Source of the DNA: Nevskiales bacterium | GTDB taxonomy: Bacteria > Pseudomonadota > Gammaproteobacteria > Steroidobacterales > GCA-2729495 | NCBI GenBank assembly: GCA_011526045.1 | Contig: WYBE01000056.1 | Coordinates: 1 to 63,078, forward strand | Direction: 5' to 3' | DNA length: 63,078 nucleotides | In this document: one piece after another, positions 49,126 to 58,179 of the stretch | How positions within the stretch are numbered: the stretch's first letter is position 1 | How the letters are laid out: each line of letters starts with the position of its first letter | The notes under the pieces: generated by a model | The model's input: the letters and a program-made list of their open reading frames with translations, nothing else | Told to the model about the DNA's origin: nothing | Databases searched by the model: none | Translations under genes and position numbers: made by a program

Positions 49126-50300
49126 TGCGTGACTCCCCACAACCGCATGCACCGGTCGCCGATGGCGCGCAACTCATCGGGCTTGCTCTTCAGGTCGCAC
49201 GAATTCGGACAGCTCACGTTGAAGCTCAGTGTCTTGGGCTTCGCGCCGTTGTCGCTCATGAATGTCAGCCGAAAGCTGGCCTGCCGCACCCGCACCCGCG
49301 CCGACGTGACGCTGCGGTGGTTCAGATCATGCTGAATCATCTGGTACACCTCGTCCGGCGGTCCCTTGGGATTGGCCCGGACCTCGATGTAGCGACCGAA
49401 GCCATCGCGCCATTCGAGGCGCATGCGCGTGACACGCGCTTCAGCGATTCGGTCGCTTGCCTCGGTCGGCAGCAGGCAGTTGGGATTCAACAGGTGATCG
49501 AGCTGATAGGCCGGGCGCAGCGGGTCCTCGGGGCCGACCTCGATGCCCAGCGCCGCGCGGCAAAATGCCTGTTGCAGCGGCGTGTAGACTTTGCTGCCGC
49601 CACGGGCGAACAGGTCAAGCGAGCCATCGTTCGGTGTGAACACGAACACATTCTGGAAGGCGTAGCGATCCGTGCGCTTGACGACGTTGCCGCTGTCGTC
49701 GAAAACCACGTGCGCATCCGGATAGTCATCCAGATAGGCGAAGAAGTACTGCGCGCCATTGGCGCGCGTGTAGTGGTCGATGGAGCAATGACGGCCGCGC
49801 AGCTGCGTCGGCCAGTAGAATTCGCTGAGCGCGGCCTGCAGGGCATCGCGGATCTGGTCGTCGAACGCGATTGGCTCATTCGGGAGGCTGTTGCGCTTGA
49901 TCCAGTACCGACCCGCCTCCAATGCGTCGGCCCGGGCGAAGAGCGCCGCCTCGTTGAACGCGGCGGGCGCGTGCAGGAATACCCACATGGCCCGATCAGC
50001 GCGGCCCTCCAACGCGGTGAACGCAGGCAGGCGCTCAGGGCAGCGCCAGTTGATTTCCTCGGCGAGGACACTGAGGCCGCGTTCGTCTGCCAACTCGTTG
50101 ATGTCGTGGAAGACCACATGGATATCCTTGCACTTTTCCTCAGGCAGCGCCTGCCAAGCCTGGAAGATTGGCTCGATCTGCGTTTCGGACAGGTCGTGCC
50201 AGGGCACGTCACCCAACTCGCCGCGCTGGTTGAAGAACTCGCGCAGCAGCGGGTTGGAAATCTGCCGCAACATCTTCCGGGGATCAAACGGTTTCGCCAT
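49122..50300 (-). CDS. Unknown phage early protein (392 residues)
   Basis: 392 residues, no motif I recognise. Starts MAKPFDPRKMLRQISNPLLR; helical N-terminal third with DIHVVFHDINELADERG and PERLPAFTALEGRADRAMWV; the middle contains RGRHCSIDHYTRANGAQYFF. The C-terminal part has PNPNCLLP-like segments and a CPNSCDL Cys pair. AAGGAG precedes ATG 50300. First gene of the leftward early operon, coupled to 48142-49125; the two probably work together. Confidence 0.7.
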   Translation of the reverse strand: MAKPFDPRKMLRQISNPLLREFFNQRGELGDVPWHDLSETQIEPIFQAWQALPEEKCKDIHVVFHDINELADERGLSVLAEEINWRCPERLPAFTALEGRADRAMWVFLHAPAAFNEAALFARADALEAGRYWIKRNSLPNEPIAFDDQIRDALQAALSEFYWPTQLRGRHCSIDHYTRANGAQYFFAYLDDYPDAHVVFDDSGNVVKRTDRYAFQNVFVFTPNDGSLDLFARGGSKVYTPLQQAFCRAALGIEVGPEDPLRPAYQLDHLLNPNCLLPTEASDRIAEARVTRMRLEWRDGFGRYIEVRANPKGPPDEVYQMIQHDLNHRSVTSARVRVRQASFRLTFMSDNGAKPKTLSFNVSCPNSCDLKSKPDELRAIGDRCMRLWGVTQ

Positions 50301-50360
50301 GATTCAAATCTCCTTTCGTGTTGGCGTCCACGTACCGTAAACAGTGAACACGATGCAGAC

Positions 50361-50404
50361 AAAAAAACGCTGCGCTTCGCCGCGCCGGCGAAGTCAAAAC
50401 AGCG
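50361..50404 (-). terminator. Rho-independent-type terminator ending the defence cassette
   Basis: On the minus strand CGCTG, then the perfect stem CTTCGCC-GGCGC-GGCGAAG, then CAGCG, is followed at once by seven T residues (50361-50367 as A on the plus strand). The outer CGCTG/CAGCG pair extends the stem with an internal bulge. The stop codon of the ImmA gene (50394) lies inside the structure. It separates the defence cassette from the phage early operon; a weak promoter-like TTGTCT-N17-TACGGT lies just downstream of it. Confidence 0.7.
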
Positions 50405-51110
50405 TGTTCGGCACCTCGCGGAGCAGGAGTCCAAGATTCTCTAGACGAATGCGCATTGCCTCCGCCGACACCTCGAACTGATCAGCGAGCGGACGGCAGA
50501 ATCGTTCCATCGCCACATTCTCATTCCGCTTGGCCTCGGCGTGAAGGGTCACGGCCGGCAACTGCTGTACGGCAACCGGATCGAGGCTGCCGTGCCGCTG
50601 CTGCCAGGTAGAGCGCAGGACGTCACGGGGCATCAACAAGCAGCCCGCGAACATGTCGGCCTGCCGTTCCGCCGGCGGCCTGACCGAAGAGCGACAGACG
50701 AAGGCGGGCTGGCCGCGACCATCGAACAGTTTGCCCTGCTTCGGATCTTCGACGTAGTACTGCCGATGCAGGCGCCAGTGGCCCGCCTCATGCGCGAGCG
50801 TGAATCGATAGCGGCCGAGCAACAGCGGATTGGCGGCGGGGTCCAGCCGGACGTCGACGCGAATCTCTTTCGTCGTGAACCAGATCGCGCCCAGCACGTC
50901 ATCGACGTGAAGCAGCGCCTGCAGGTCCTCGATTGCGAACGTGAGCTTCAGATACAATTCAATGATCTCATCGATAGGCACGGGCGCGGAGATCTGCCAT
51001 GCGTGCGCATCCGCGTACTCTCCGAGCAGCACCTGGGCCTCGGCCTCAATCTGCTTCTCGTGCAGGAATGGCACGCCGTCGCGCAGCAATGTCGAACTTC
51101 CCCTCGCCAT
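50394..51110 (-). CDS. ImmA/IrrE-family metallopeptidase
   Basis: 238 residues. Zinc-binding HExxH is seen as LAHEAGHWRLHRQ, and the third ligand is probably Glu in ERQADMFAGCLLMPRD, the family's second signature. The C-terminal part is a helical substrate-recognition region (EVSAEAMRIRLENLGLL). ATG 51110 shares one base with the stop of the XRE gene and lies five bases after AAGGAG. ImmA-type peptidases cleave cognate XRE repressors on damage or infection, so it probably regulates this cassette through its neighbour. Confidence 0.9.
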   Translation of the reverse strand: MARGSSTLLRDGVPFLHEKQIEAEAQVLLGEYADAHAWQISAPVPIDEIIELYLKLTFAIEDLQALLHVDDVLGAIWFTTKEIRVDVRLDPAANPLLLGRYRFTLAHEAGHWRLHRQYYVEDPKQGKLFDGRGQPAFVCRSSVRPPAERQADMFAGCLLMPRDVLRSTWQQRHGSLDPVAVQQLPAVTLHAEAKRNENVAMERFCRPLADQFEVSAEAMRIRLENLGLLLREVPNTLF

Positions 51111-51472
51111 CACTTCTCCTTTTCCTTCATCTTCTTCGCCTGCGCGATCAGTTGGCGCAGCTGCTCGGGCGCGAGGCCCTGGGTCGTACGCAGCAGCTTC
51201 GGCAGCTCGTCCGGACGGCTCTGAATGATCGGCGGCAAATCGTCCGCGACGCGGCCCGCGAGCGAAATGAACTGGTCGCGGTCTTCGCCGAGGACGTCCG
51301 CCATGCGCGTCAGCCGTTCGACGGTTGGAGGTGATTCTACCTTATCCTGCTCCACCTGCGACTGATATGTAGGGCTCACGCCCACGAGCTCAGCGAACTT
51401 GCGCAGGCTGAGCCCCTTGTCGATCCGCTTCTGCCGAAGAAACTGGCCGAAGGTTTTTCGATTATGTGGCAC
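51110..51472 (-). CDS. XRE-family transcriptional regulator
   Basis: 120 residues. Residues 9-66 form a typical HTH_3 domain: TFGQFLRQKRIDKGLSLRKF, AELVGVSPTYQSQVEQDKVE, SPPTVERLTRMADVLGED. The C-terminal half is helical and basic, ending KKMKEKEK. GTG 51472 follows GGAGAG. It directly overlaps the ImmA-type peptidase gene and lies in the same operon as DUF499 and the methyltransferase, so it is the likely controller of the cassette. Confidence 0.92.
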   Translation of the reverse strand: MPHNRKTFGQFLRQKRIDKGLSLRKFAELVGVSPTYQSQVEQDKVESPPTVERLTRMADVLGEDRDQFISLAGRVADDLPPIIQSRPDELPKLLRTTQGLAPEQLRQLIAQAKKMKEKEK

Positions 51473-51491
51473 GGGTATGGCTCTCCCTTCC

Positions 51492-54272
51492 TTACTCCGT
51501 CTTGAATGCTTGGCGTATACCAAGATCGTCGAGTGCTTGCTGCACTTCGCCGGCCAGTGCATCCGCTGCACGGCCGTCCGTCTCGAAACGGAACTCGACA
51601 TGGATTTCCAGATTGCCCGCGGCGCGGAGCTTCGGCAGCAACTTCGTGCCCAGGCGATTCCACAGCTCTGGTGGAACCTGCCCATACAAACGCACCGTTC
51701 GATGCGCTGGCACGGGTTCCGTCGGCGGCTCGGTGGTCGGCGGACCGGCTGGCGTCGTCGGCGACGGCGTCGTTCCTGGCGTCGTAGTTGTCGTGGGCGT
51801 GGTGGTACCGGGCGTCGTCGTTCCGACAGGGCGAGCGCGTAGCTGTTCGGCACGATCGCGCTTGAGCAGCAGCACGCCGGCTTCGAATGAAACTTCGTCC
51901 GGACCGATCTGCTCGCGAAGCCAGAGGCGCTCGAATGTTCCGCCGGGTTTGGGCCCCGACGCCAGTCCGAAATCGCCATTGCGAACGAAGTCGACGATCC
52001 GCCGCCGCAGCACATCGTCGGGATCGAGCAACCGCGTCAGCGCCCCGTTGAGGAAACTCTGGCGCAGGCTGGCCAGCGGCCACGCGCCGCTCTCGCGGAA
52101 GGCCGGCGGCCAGTTCCGGTCGATGTAGCCTGCGCCTACGGATTCATTCAGCAGCGCCTCGGCCTTTAGCGCGCCGATGATCCGGTTGCAGAGTGTCTCC
52201 GCGCCGCTGGAATGGCCCGCGCCCAGGTCGATGACCTTCAGGCCAGACGGGTCCTGGCTGTCGGAGAGCACGACAAACCGGTAGCTCGCCCATACCTCTT
52301 CCTGCGCTGCCTCTTCGGCGTCCTTGACCTTCACCTCGATTTCGCGGAGGTCGGCCCGCTCGTAGTCCGGCCCGAGCACGCCCTCGCGCACATCGCGCTG
52401 CACCCGACGCCACGCCAGCAGCATTTCGACCTTCTCGCGCAGATCGCGGCCCGGCTTGCGAACACACCATACGAGCGATCCCGGATACAGCCGTGCTGAT
52501 TTCCCGCGATTCGTCGTCCATTCGGCGATCTGCTCGCGCAACGTCGATCCGCCGTTCCACTCGTGCGCGGGGTCGACGACGACAATGCCGAGCCGCGGGG
52601 AATCCTGGATGACGGTGCTGTCCTCCGGAAAGCACACGATCGGAATGGATGTGCCCTCTCGAAATGCCGCATCAACCAGCGTCCGCACGACCGGCTTGAT
52701 CTCGGTCTCGTCATCCAGTGACGCCCGCCGGTCATGGACCGCCTTATCGATCTTCGCCTTATGGTAAATCTTGAACCCGTCCGCCCCGACGCGCTGCACG
52801 AAGAAGGCCTTGTGCTCCAGCGCGATGGCGGCATTGTCGACCGACGTCGTGTCCAGCTCGGGCTCGCCCAGCGCGAACCGCAGCTCCGGCAGGTGCGCGA
52901 CCTTCTCTCGCTGGCCGCCCGATGATTCGAACAGGATCGTCGTGCCGACGCGGCGATGGATGTCTTTCAGGGCCCCGCGCGTGTCAGCGTCAAGCACGCG
53001 CGAATGGGACCGCTCGCCGGCAATGTCGGTCTCGATGGCCGACACCAGCCGCGATTCGCCAAGTTGGCCCAGCACGACGCTCCGGAACTCGGACACATGC
53101 AGCGGTGCTGAGCCCAGCGTAATCAGCGCTTCCTTCCGCGCCTGAACATGGGCGTCGCGGAACACCCAGGAAATCCACTGCGCCAACATGGCCAGCGTGC
53201 CGCGCGTCTGCTGGAACTGGGGCAGCGGGGACCATTTCCGTTGAAACACCGACAACGTCGCCGGATGAAACGGATAGCAGGCCTCGAAACGGCTTTGCAG
53301 GAACTCGCGGGCCTTCTTCTCCGTCGTGGAGGTGTCCACGGCCGTCCACTCCGGCGGCAACTGGGCGCGGCGTTCGAAGCACCAGTCGGCATAGGTGCGG
53401 GCGACGTTTTTCTGCACGCGGTCCTGGCCGAGGTCCTCGAACAGCCGCCGCCGGATGACTTCGCTGATCTCCGCCTCGTCATTCACCAGCAGCGGCTTGG
53501 CGACCGCGCCGACAACTTTGACGATCTTGTCCTGCCATTGCAGGTCGAAGTCGGTCATCTCGACCTGACTGCGCGGGAGGCTGATCACTGCCGCCCGGTG
53601 ATTCGTACCAACGAAGCAGCGCACGATGTTGTGCAGGAACGCATGCATCGGCTCGGCCAGCCCGCGGTAGCGCGAGAACAGGTTGAGCACTTCATCGAAC
53701 AGCAGCAGCACCGGTCGGTTGGCGATCCCGATGATCCTGTTAATCGTGTCCGTGCCAGGCGGCGCTTCCTTCGCGGCCGGACCGAGCGTCTTCACGGCCT
53801 CGTCGCCGCCAAGCTGTCGGGCGATGTCGATCCACGGCGTCTCGCGGCCGGGCTGCGGGTCCCATGCATTGCCGACGAAAACCGCGACCTTCGCTGACGG
53901 CGCCTCGGGCAGACCCGCTTCATTCAACAGTTGCGACACGCCGACAAACTGCGACGCCTTGGCTCCAGCGTTGGCCAGATGCAACAGCGACGTAAGCATG
54001 TGCGTCTTGCCGCCGCCCATCTGCGTCACGAGCGTCTGCACCGATGATGTGTTTTCGGTTCGCCCACTGAGCCGGCGCAGCACGAGGCCGCTGTTTTCCC
54101 TGAGCGCCCGCGTGAAGCACGTCCGCGCGAAGAACTGCTTGGGATCGCGGTAGTCTTCCGGAGCGGTGCCGGCGACCACCTGTTCCAGCGCGATGGCGAA
54201 TTCGTCCGGATTGAACGAGCGTCCCTCGCGGACTTCTCTTCGTGGCGTGACGATTTTGTACCATGCGTCCAT
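51492..54272 (-). CDS. DUF499-family AAA+ ATPase of the defence cassette
   Basis: 926 residues. WYKIVTPRREVREGRSFNPD near the start and Walker A TLVTQMGGGKTHMLTSLLHL at about residue 80, with Walker B PVLLLFDEVLNLFSRY at about 190, are DUF499 hallmarks (COG1483-type). The rest is a long helical region, and a Thr/Pro-rich linker (about 40 residues) leads to a C-terminal beta domain. The start is ATG 54272; a TTG at 54302 would add ten residues. DUF499 proteins occur with DUF1156 methyltransferases and helicases in defence islands; their biochemical role is unclear. Confidence 0.9.
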   Translation of the reverse strand: MDAWYKIVTPRREVREGRSFNPDEFAIALEQVVAGTAPEDYRDPKQFFARTCFTRALRENSGLVLRRLSGRTENTSSVQTLVTQMGGGKTHMLTSLLHLANAGAKASQFVGVSQLLNEAGLPEAPSAKVAVFVGNAWDPQPGRETPWIDIARQLGGDEAVKTLGPAAKEAPPGTDTINRIIGIANRPVLLLFDEVLNLFSRYRGLAEPMHAFLHNIVRCFVGTNHRAAVISLPRSQVEMTDFDLQWQDKIVKVVGAVAKPLLVNDEAEISEVIRRRLFEDLGQDRVQKNVARTYADWCFERRAQLPPEWTAVDTSTTEKKAREFLQSRFEACYPFHPATLSVFQRKWSPLPQFQQTRGTLAMLAQWISWVFRDAHVQARKEALITLGSAPLHVSEFRSVVLGQLGESRLVSAIETDIAGERSHSRVLDADTRGALKDIHRRVGTTILFESSGGQREKVAHLPELRFALGEPELDTTSVDNAAIALEHKAFFVQRVGADGFKIYHKAKIDKAVHDRRASLDDETEIKPVVRTLVDAAFREGTSIPIVCFPEDSTVIQDSPRLGIVVVDPAHEWNGGSTLREQIAEWTTNRGKSARLYPGSLVWCVRKPGRDLREKVEMLLAWRRVQRDVREGVLGPDYERADLREIEVKVKDAEEAAQEEVWASYRFVVLSDSQDPSGLKVIDLGAGHSSGAETLCNRIIGALKAEALLNESVGAGYIDRNWPPAFRESGAWPLASLRQSFLNGALTRLLDPDDVLRRRIVDFVRNGDFGLASGPKPGGTFERLWLREQIGPDEVSFEAGVLLLKRDRAEQLRARPVGTTTPGTTTPTTTTTPGTTPSPTTPAGPPTTEPPTEPVPAHRTVRLYGQVPPELWNRLGTKLLPKLRAAGNLEIHVEFRFETDGRAADALAGEVQQALDDLGIRQAFKTE

Positions 54273-54294
54273 AGTAATGGTCTCGACGATGTAG

Positions 54295-54660
54295 CTACCC
54301 AAGGCCGACGGCGCTCTTGAGGAAGCTCACGAGCAATTCCTTCATCACGTCAAAAGTCACAGTTCCAACCTTGTCCCTCACCGTGGCCTTCGCCTTGCGC
54401 CAGATCGTTTCGTCTCGACAGGCGTCTGCGAAATCATGGCCAGCCCACGTAAGGTGACTCAACAAATACTCCGGCCCAGAACTGCCGCTGCTCGTAACGT
54501 CCGCACCGGATGCCAGCCCTGCATCTACAAGCAGGAATGCGTGATAGCCAATCTGGTCGGCCGTGTAACCATCGATCTTCAGATCCTCCTTCGGCCAGCC
54601 ATCTGAGCAGCTCTCGATTGCCAACACTAACTTCCGGATCAGGTCCATGTCGCGTTTCAT
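54295..54660 (-). CDS. DUF2513 protein
   Basis: 121 residues: MKRDMDLIRKLVLAIESCSD, then IGYHAFLLVDAGLASGADVT, YLLSHLTWAGHDFADACRDE and a C-terminal helix TVTFDVMKELLVSFLKSAV. This is the DUF2513 pattern (often single-gene winged-helix-like proteins). ATG 54660 follows GGAA. It is inserted between methyltransferase and DUF499 genes with short gaps, so it belongs to the same operon; role unknown. Confidence 0.88.
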   Translation of the reverse strand: MKRDMDLIRKLVLAIESCSDGWPKEDLKIDGYTADQIGYHAFLLVDAGLASGADVTSSGSSGPEYLLSHLTWAGHDFADACRDETIWRKAKATVRDKVGTVTFDVMKELLVSFLKSAVGLG

Positions 54661-54685
54661 TTGCGATTCCTTCCGCAATGTCCAG

Positions 54686-57600
54686 TTACCGTGGCACCGC
54701 CAATAGCATGGCGTCCAGCAACCGCTTCTCGTCGCTTCCCTGTGGATAAAGTGCCGACAGAGCATTCGCCAGCCGCAAGAAGTCGGGGCCGCGGTCGATT
54801 TCAGATTTGAGCAGCGAACGCAGCGCATTCGCGCGGCCGCCGGCCTGGAGCAGCATCGCCGCGTGGACGCGGTCGAGCGTCGTCGCTTCGCGCCGGGTCC
54901 TCAAAGACTCGTCGGAGACGTCACCGCCACGGCGACGCCCGCGGCCCTTCACGCGCGGGGCTTCTTCTTCCATTTGCGGGAACAGTTCGAGTTGCGCGGC
55001 GGCGGTGCCGCTGCCACGCTCTAATCGATCCGCCACGGCGCTCGCGCCCTCCTCGCCGAACAACTGCTCCGCGCGCTCCAGCACCGGCAGCAGCCGGACC
55101 ACACCCTTGTCCGTCTCGATGATCCGATCTTCCCAGGTTTCGAGATGGATGCCCAACGGCTGGGCAAAGCGGCGGGCGACGTCGTAGATCAGCGCGAAGC
55201 CCTTCTTCTTCGACTTGGGCGCAGCGTCTTCTTCGTCATCGTCCGTATCATCGTCGTCGGCTTCTGCGGCGCCATTGGCCGTATCGTTCCGTATTTCGGT
55301 GCTCTGCATGGTCCAGAGGAACAGCGCCGTCAAGCGCGCGTCTTCTTCGAGCGCGCCAGCCGCACCGTTGCGCGCCTGGCCCTCCGCTGTGCCCAGAACC
55401 TGCTGGAGCGCCGATCGACCAACAACCTCCCAAACCTTCTCCAGGTACTCCGCCAGAGGCACCTCGCGTCCCTCAGCCGTCTCAACCTTCGAGTAACGGC
55501 TGAAGATCTCCAGGGCCGGGCCGATGCAGGCGAAGACTAGGTCGGCACCACGAACGCCTTCATCTTGGAGCCGGTTCATCCAGTCGGCGACGCGCTTGGG
55601 CAACTCGCGGAGTACCTGGCCCCAATCGCCCACAGAGGCAGCTTCGGGCCGCGGACGACAGACGAGGTGGACGCTGGTAGCAAGCGCGGCCGAATCTTGC
55701 GAACGAAGACGCCCTGGACGTTCTGTCGCAATCGGCCAAGAGCCGGTAATTGTCCAGTCTCCACGAATGAGGCCGTTGAGCAACGCTTCCCAGCCTTCTG
55801 TGGTCTTGTGCGCGAAGACGACTGAGCCGATGCCGTCTTCGCGCAGCACCCGCCTACCTTCAGCAAAAGCCTTCGCCATCGCATGCTCGAACCAAGCCCG
55901 GTCCTTCGGCACGCCATTGACCTTCCTTGTCTCATCCTGGACCACTTCTCGCAGTTTCGGTGATAGTGAATTGGTCGGGTCGAATGGGTCACGAAATAAT
56001 GGATGACCTGGCAGTGTTCGCTTCAGCCAGGTGAGAAAGAAGTCAGAGAGGTCTGAATATGGTATCGCATCATAGTACGGCGGGTCGGTGAACCAGGCAG
56101 CCGCTGCTTCGTTGGGCAGTGGCGACGCACATGAATCGGCTTGTTGAACTTGGCCCGCCTTGTCTGACGGCGGAATTGCTTCGATGACCTTCGACACCCA
56201 ATCAATCGCGCCCTCGACATTGCCTGAAGAATCTGTCCAAGGAACTGATTCGGCAAAATCCCAGATGATCGGTAGTGCATTTCGTCCGAACGTGCCCCTG
56301 ATGAATTCCCCTGTCGGCGGCCATGAACAAGAGGCCGAGCCGTAATCACTAAGCCTAGAGATCACTAATGCGAAGGGTTCACTCAGATTGCTAGTAGGAA
56401 GAGCTGCCGCATGTCCTCCGAGCGTGGTTAATGCTAGTTGCTGCCGCGCCGTGAACAAGTCGCTCCACTTCATCATGCCGTACTTCTGCACACTGAATGC
56501 CCTGCCCGCACCCGATCCTCCACCAGCGGGCGTCGGCTCATCCGGGATCGCGCTCAGCCCGTCCGTCCGCTTCGTTGCGGCGACTTGCTTTAGCCGCTGC
56601 TGGGCCTTCCAGATGGCCTTGTAATCGGCGTCGGTTGGCAGGCGGTAGTTACGGCCCGATTGCTCGTCGCGGAGTGTCACCACCGCGAGCAGCGTTGCCC
56701 CGCCAGTGCGGTTGCCCTCAGCGTCGAAGACCACGTCGGCCCCGCCGCGCTGGGCGGCAAGCTGGGAGCGAACGCGCTCGGGGTGCAGCACGGTGTTGCA
56801 GCAGAGACAGGTCGCCTTGGCCCGACTGACCGTGCCGCCGCGGACGTCCTTCTCGGTGTTCGGCGTGAATAGCTCGAACTTGATGCGCGGCACGTCCTTC
56901 GCCGATCGAACGATCTTGGGTCGCAGTGCCCGCCAGCGTTCGGCCTTCTTGCAGAGCCAGAACGACCGCAACAGAGGAATATCCGCCCCGCAGTTCGGGG
57001 CTTCGCACCGCACTGTCCGCGCCCACAAATAGGCAATGGGCCGCGCACCATCCGGGTCTCGCGGATAGAACTCGGCCAACTCCTTTTCGGCGGCCTTCTT
57101 CACTGATGTCCCGACGCGGCGCAGCTCTTCGGCCAGCTCCGGCCCCAGCCGCGGTATATCTTCGAGTAGCACCTTGTTGATGAGGCACGCAACCGGGTTG
57201 AGATCGCTGGCGAAAACATCGCAGCCGAGCCGCAGCGCCTCGAGCGGGATCGAGCCGCCGCCGGCGAACGGATCGACAACTAATGGCGTTTCGCCCGGAT
57301 GAGCCGCCTTGACCAGCGCGCGCGCCGTGCTCAGGTACGCGGGTTTGGCGGCGTTGTCCCAATTGGCGAAGTCGGAAATGAACTCTAAAAGGATTTGGCG
57401 CAGACCATCATCGGTCTGCATCTGCTCATCCCAGCGCGTCGGCCGGCCGGAAAAGGCCATGAGGGCGCACCTAGCATCGCGCTTGAACGCCGCCGGACAA
57501 TGCTCATCGCACGGATCGGGCAGCAACAGCGCCATGAGCATCGACCGACACGCCGCCAGCGGCCGACGCGCCCACCACAGGTGCAGCGTCGACGGATGCC

Positions 57601-57694
57601 CATGCCGAATGGACTTTTCCCGCGCCGCGTGTTTCGACACGGCCGCAATCGGAAAGTCCACCTCCGCCAGGCGCTTGCATTCCTTCGGGATCAC
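54686..57694 (-). CDS. DUF1156-domain DNA methyltransferase (COG1743 type)
   Basis: 1002 residues. N-terminal DUF1156 signature: FPIAAVSKHAAREKSIRHGH then LHLWWARRPLAACRS. SAM-binding motif VVDPFAGGGSIPLEALRLG at about residue 137; zinc ribbon pairs near CEAPNCGAD and TCLCCNTVL; catalytic motif IV TDPPYYDAIPYSDLSDFF at about 544. The C-terminal third has an acidic linker (DDDDTDDDEEDAAPKSKKK) and a helical domain. GTG start at 57694 follows AGGAGG. Likely N6-adenine methylation that marks host DNA as self for this cassette. Confidence 0.93.
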   Translation of the reverse strand: MIPKECKRLAEVDFPIAAVSKHAAREKSIRHGHPSTLHLWWARRPLAACRSMLMALLLPDPCDEHCPAAFKRDARCALMAFSGRPTRWDEQMQTDDGLRQILLEFISDFANWDNAAKPAYLSTARALVKAAHPGETPLVVDPFAGGGSIPLEALRLGCDVFASDLNPVACLINKVLLEDIPRLGPELAEELRRVGTSVKKAAEKELAEFYPRDPDGARPIAYLWARTVRCEAPNCGADIPLLRSFWLCKKAERWRALRPKIVRSAKDVPRIKFELFTPNTEKDVRGGTVSRAKATCLCCNTVLHPERVRSQLAAQRGGADVVFDAEGNRTGGATLLAVVTLRDEQSGRNYRLPTDADYKAIWKAQQRLKQVAATKRTDGLSAIPDEPTPAGGGSGAGRAFSVQKYGMMKWSDLFTARQQLALTTLGGHAAALPTSNLSEPFALVISRLSDYGSASCSWPPTGEFIRGTFGRNALPIIWDFAESVPWTDSSGNVEGAIDWVSKVIEAIPPSDKAGQVQQADSCASPLPNEAAAAWFTDPPYYDAIPYSDLSDFFLTWLKRTLPGHPLFRDPFDPTNSLSPKLREVVQDETRKVNGVPKDRAWFEHAMAKAFAEGRRVLREDGIGSVVFAHKTTEGWEALLNGLIRGDWTITGSWPIATERPGRLRSQDSAALATSVHLVCRPRPEAASVGDWGQVLRELPKRVADWMNRLQDEGVRGADLVFACIGPALEIFSRYSKVETAEGREVPLAEYLEKVWEVVGRSALQQVLGTAEGQARNGAAGALEEDARLTALFLWTMQSTEIRNDTANGAAEADDDDTDDDEEDAAPKSKKKGFALIYDVARRFAQPLGIHLETWEDRIIETDKGVVRLLPVLERAEQLFGEEGASAVADRLERGSGTAAAQLELFPQMEEEAPRVKGRGRRRGGDVSDESLRTRREATTLDRVHAAMLLQAGGRANALRSLLKSEIDRGPDFLRLANALSALYPQGSDEKRLLDAMLLAVPR

Positions 57695-57862
57695 GCAGCG
57701 CCTCCTGCGACCGCGAACGGAGCGGACCCGTCAGGTCGGCAAACCGGTTTTTGGGGCGAGGAGTCCTTCGAAGGGCCTATATATTGTGGCCGGGTGACCG
57801 TAACGCACGAGGCGATGGGGGACGCAGTTGGCGGTAAGAATAGGAGACCCGGCTCACCTCGC

Positions 57863-57893
57863 CTTCCAGGCCGTGCATCGTATATACTGGAAG
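57863..57893. promoter_or_regulatory. Inverted repeat and AT-rich islands in the gap before the methyltransferase gene
   Basis: The 471-bp gap between the protease and methyltransferase genes holds CTTCCAG, 17 bases, CTGGAAG (57863-57893), with GTATATAC placed just inside the right arm. A second AT-rich island, CCTATATATTG, lies at about 57777-57787, 85 bp before the methyltransferase start, where a leftward -10 (TATATA) is possible. These are the best candidates for the XRE operator and an internal promoter. The rest of 57695-57981 holds nothing I can support. Confidence 0.45.
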
Positions 57894-57981
57894 CGGTTGA
57901 AGGAGCGATGCCGCCTAGGCCGATATGGACGGGGGCTCGAGTTGTCGCTAAACTCGACGGGAAAGAAGGAGGCAGAACCGA

Positions 57982-58179
57982 ATGGCACGAACAACGACAT
58001 CGAAGCGCGCGGGGCGTGGCCCGTCGATGACTCGCAAGGCTGAAAAGTTCCTTGCGCAACAGCCGGAATTGCGCGACGCAATGAAGCTGTTCGATGTCAG
58101 CATCAAGCAGTATGCCCAAGCGCTTTCGCATCTCAATCGCCCTCAGATCGTGACGACCTCGTCCTCTACGTCGGTTTGA
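57982..58179 (+). CDS. Small basic protein encoded against the defence operon
   Basis: 65 residues from ATG 57982, preceded by AAGGAGG with nine-base spacing, the only rightward gene in the cassette. Basic start (ARTTTSKRAGRGPSMTRKAE), then a helix KFLAQQPELRDAMKLFDVSI and a Ser/Thr-rich end. Its last 14 nt overlap the 3-prime end of the protease gene. No family recognised. Size and position suit a small regulator, antitoxin or DNA-binding partner, but there is no direct evidence for any of these. Confidence 0.6.
   Translation: MARTTTSKRAGRGPSMTRKAEKFLAQQPELRDAMKLFDVSIKQYAQALSHLNRPQIVTTSSSTSV

Noticed and set aside
57395..58030. 211-codon plus-strand frame running into the gap before the protease gene
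   Set aside because: Its first half is antisense to the methyltransferase start; only the small gene at 57982 has a ribosome site.
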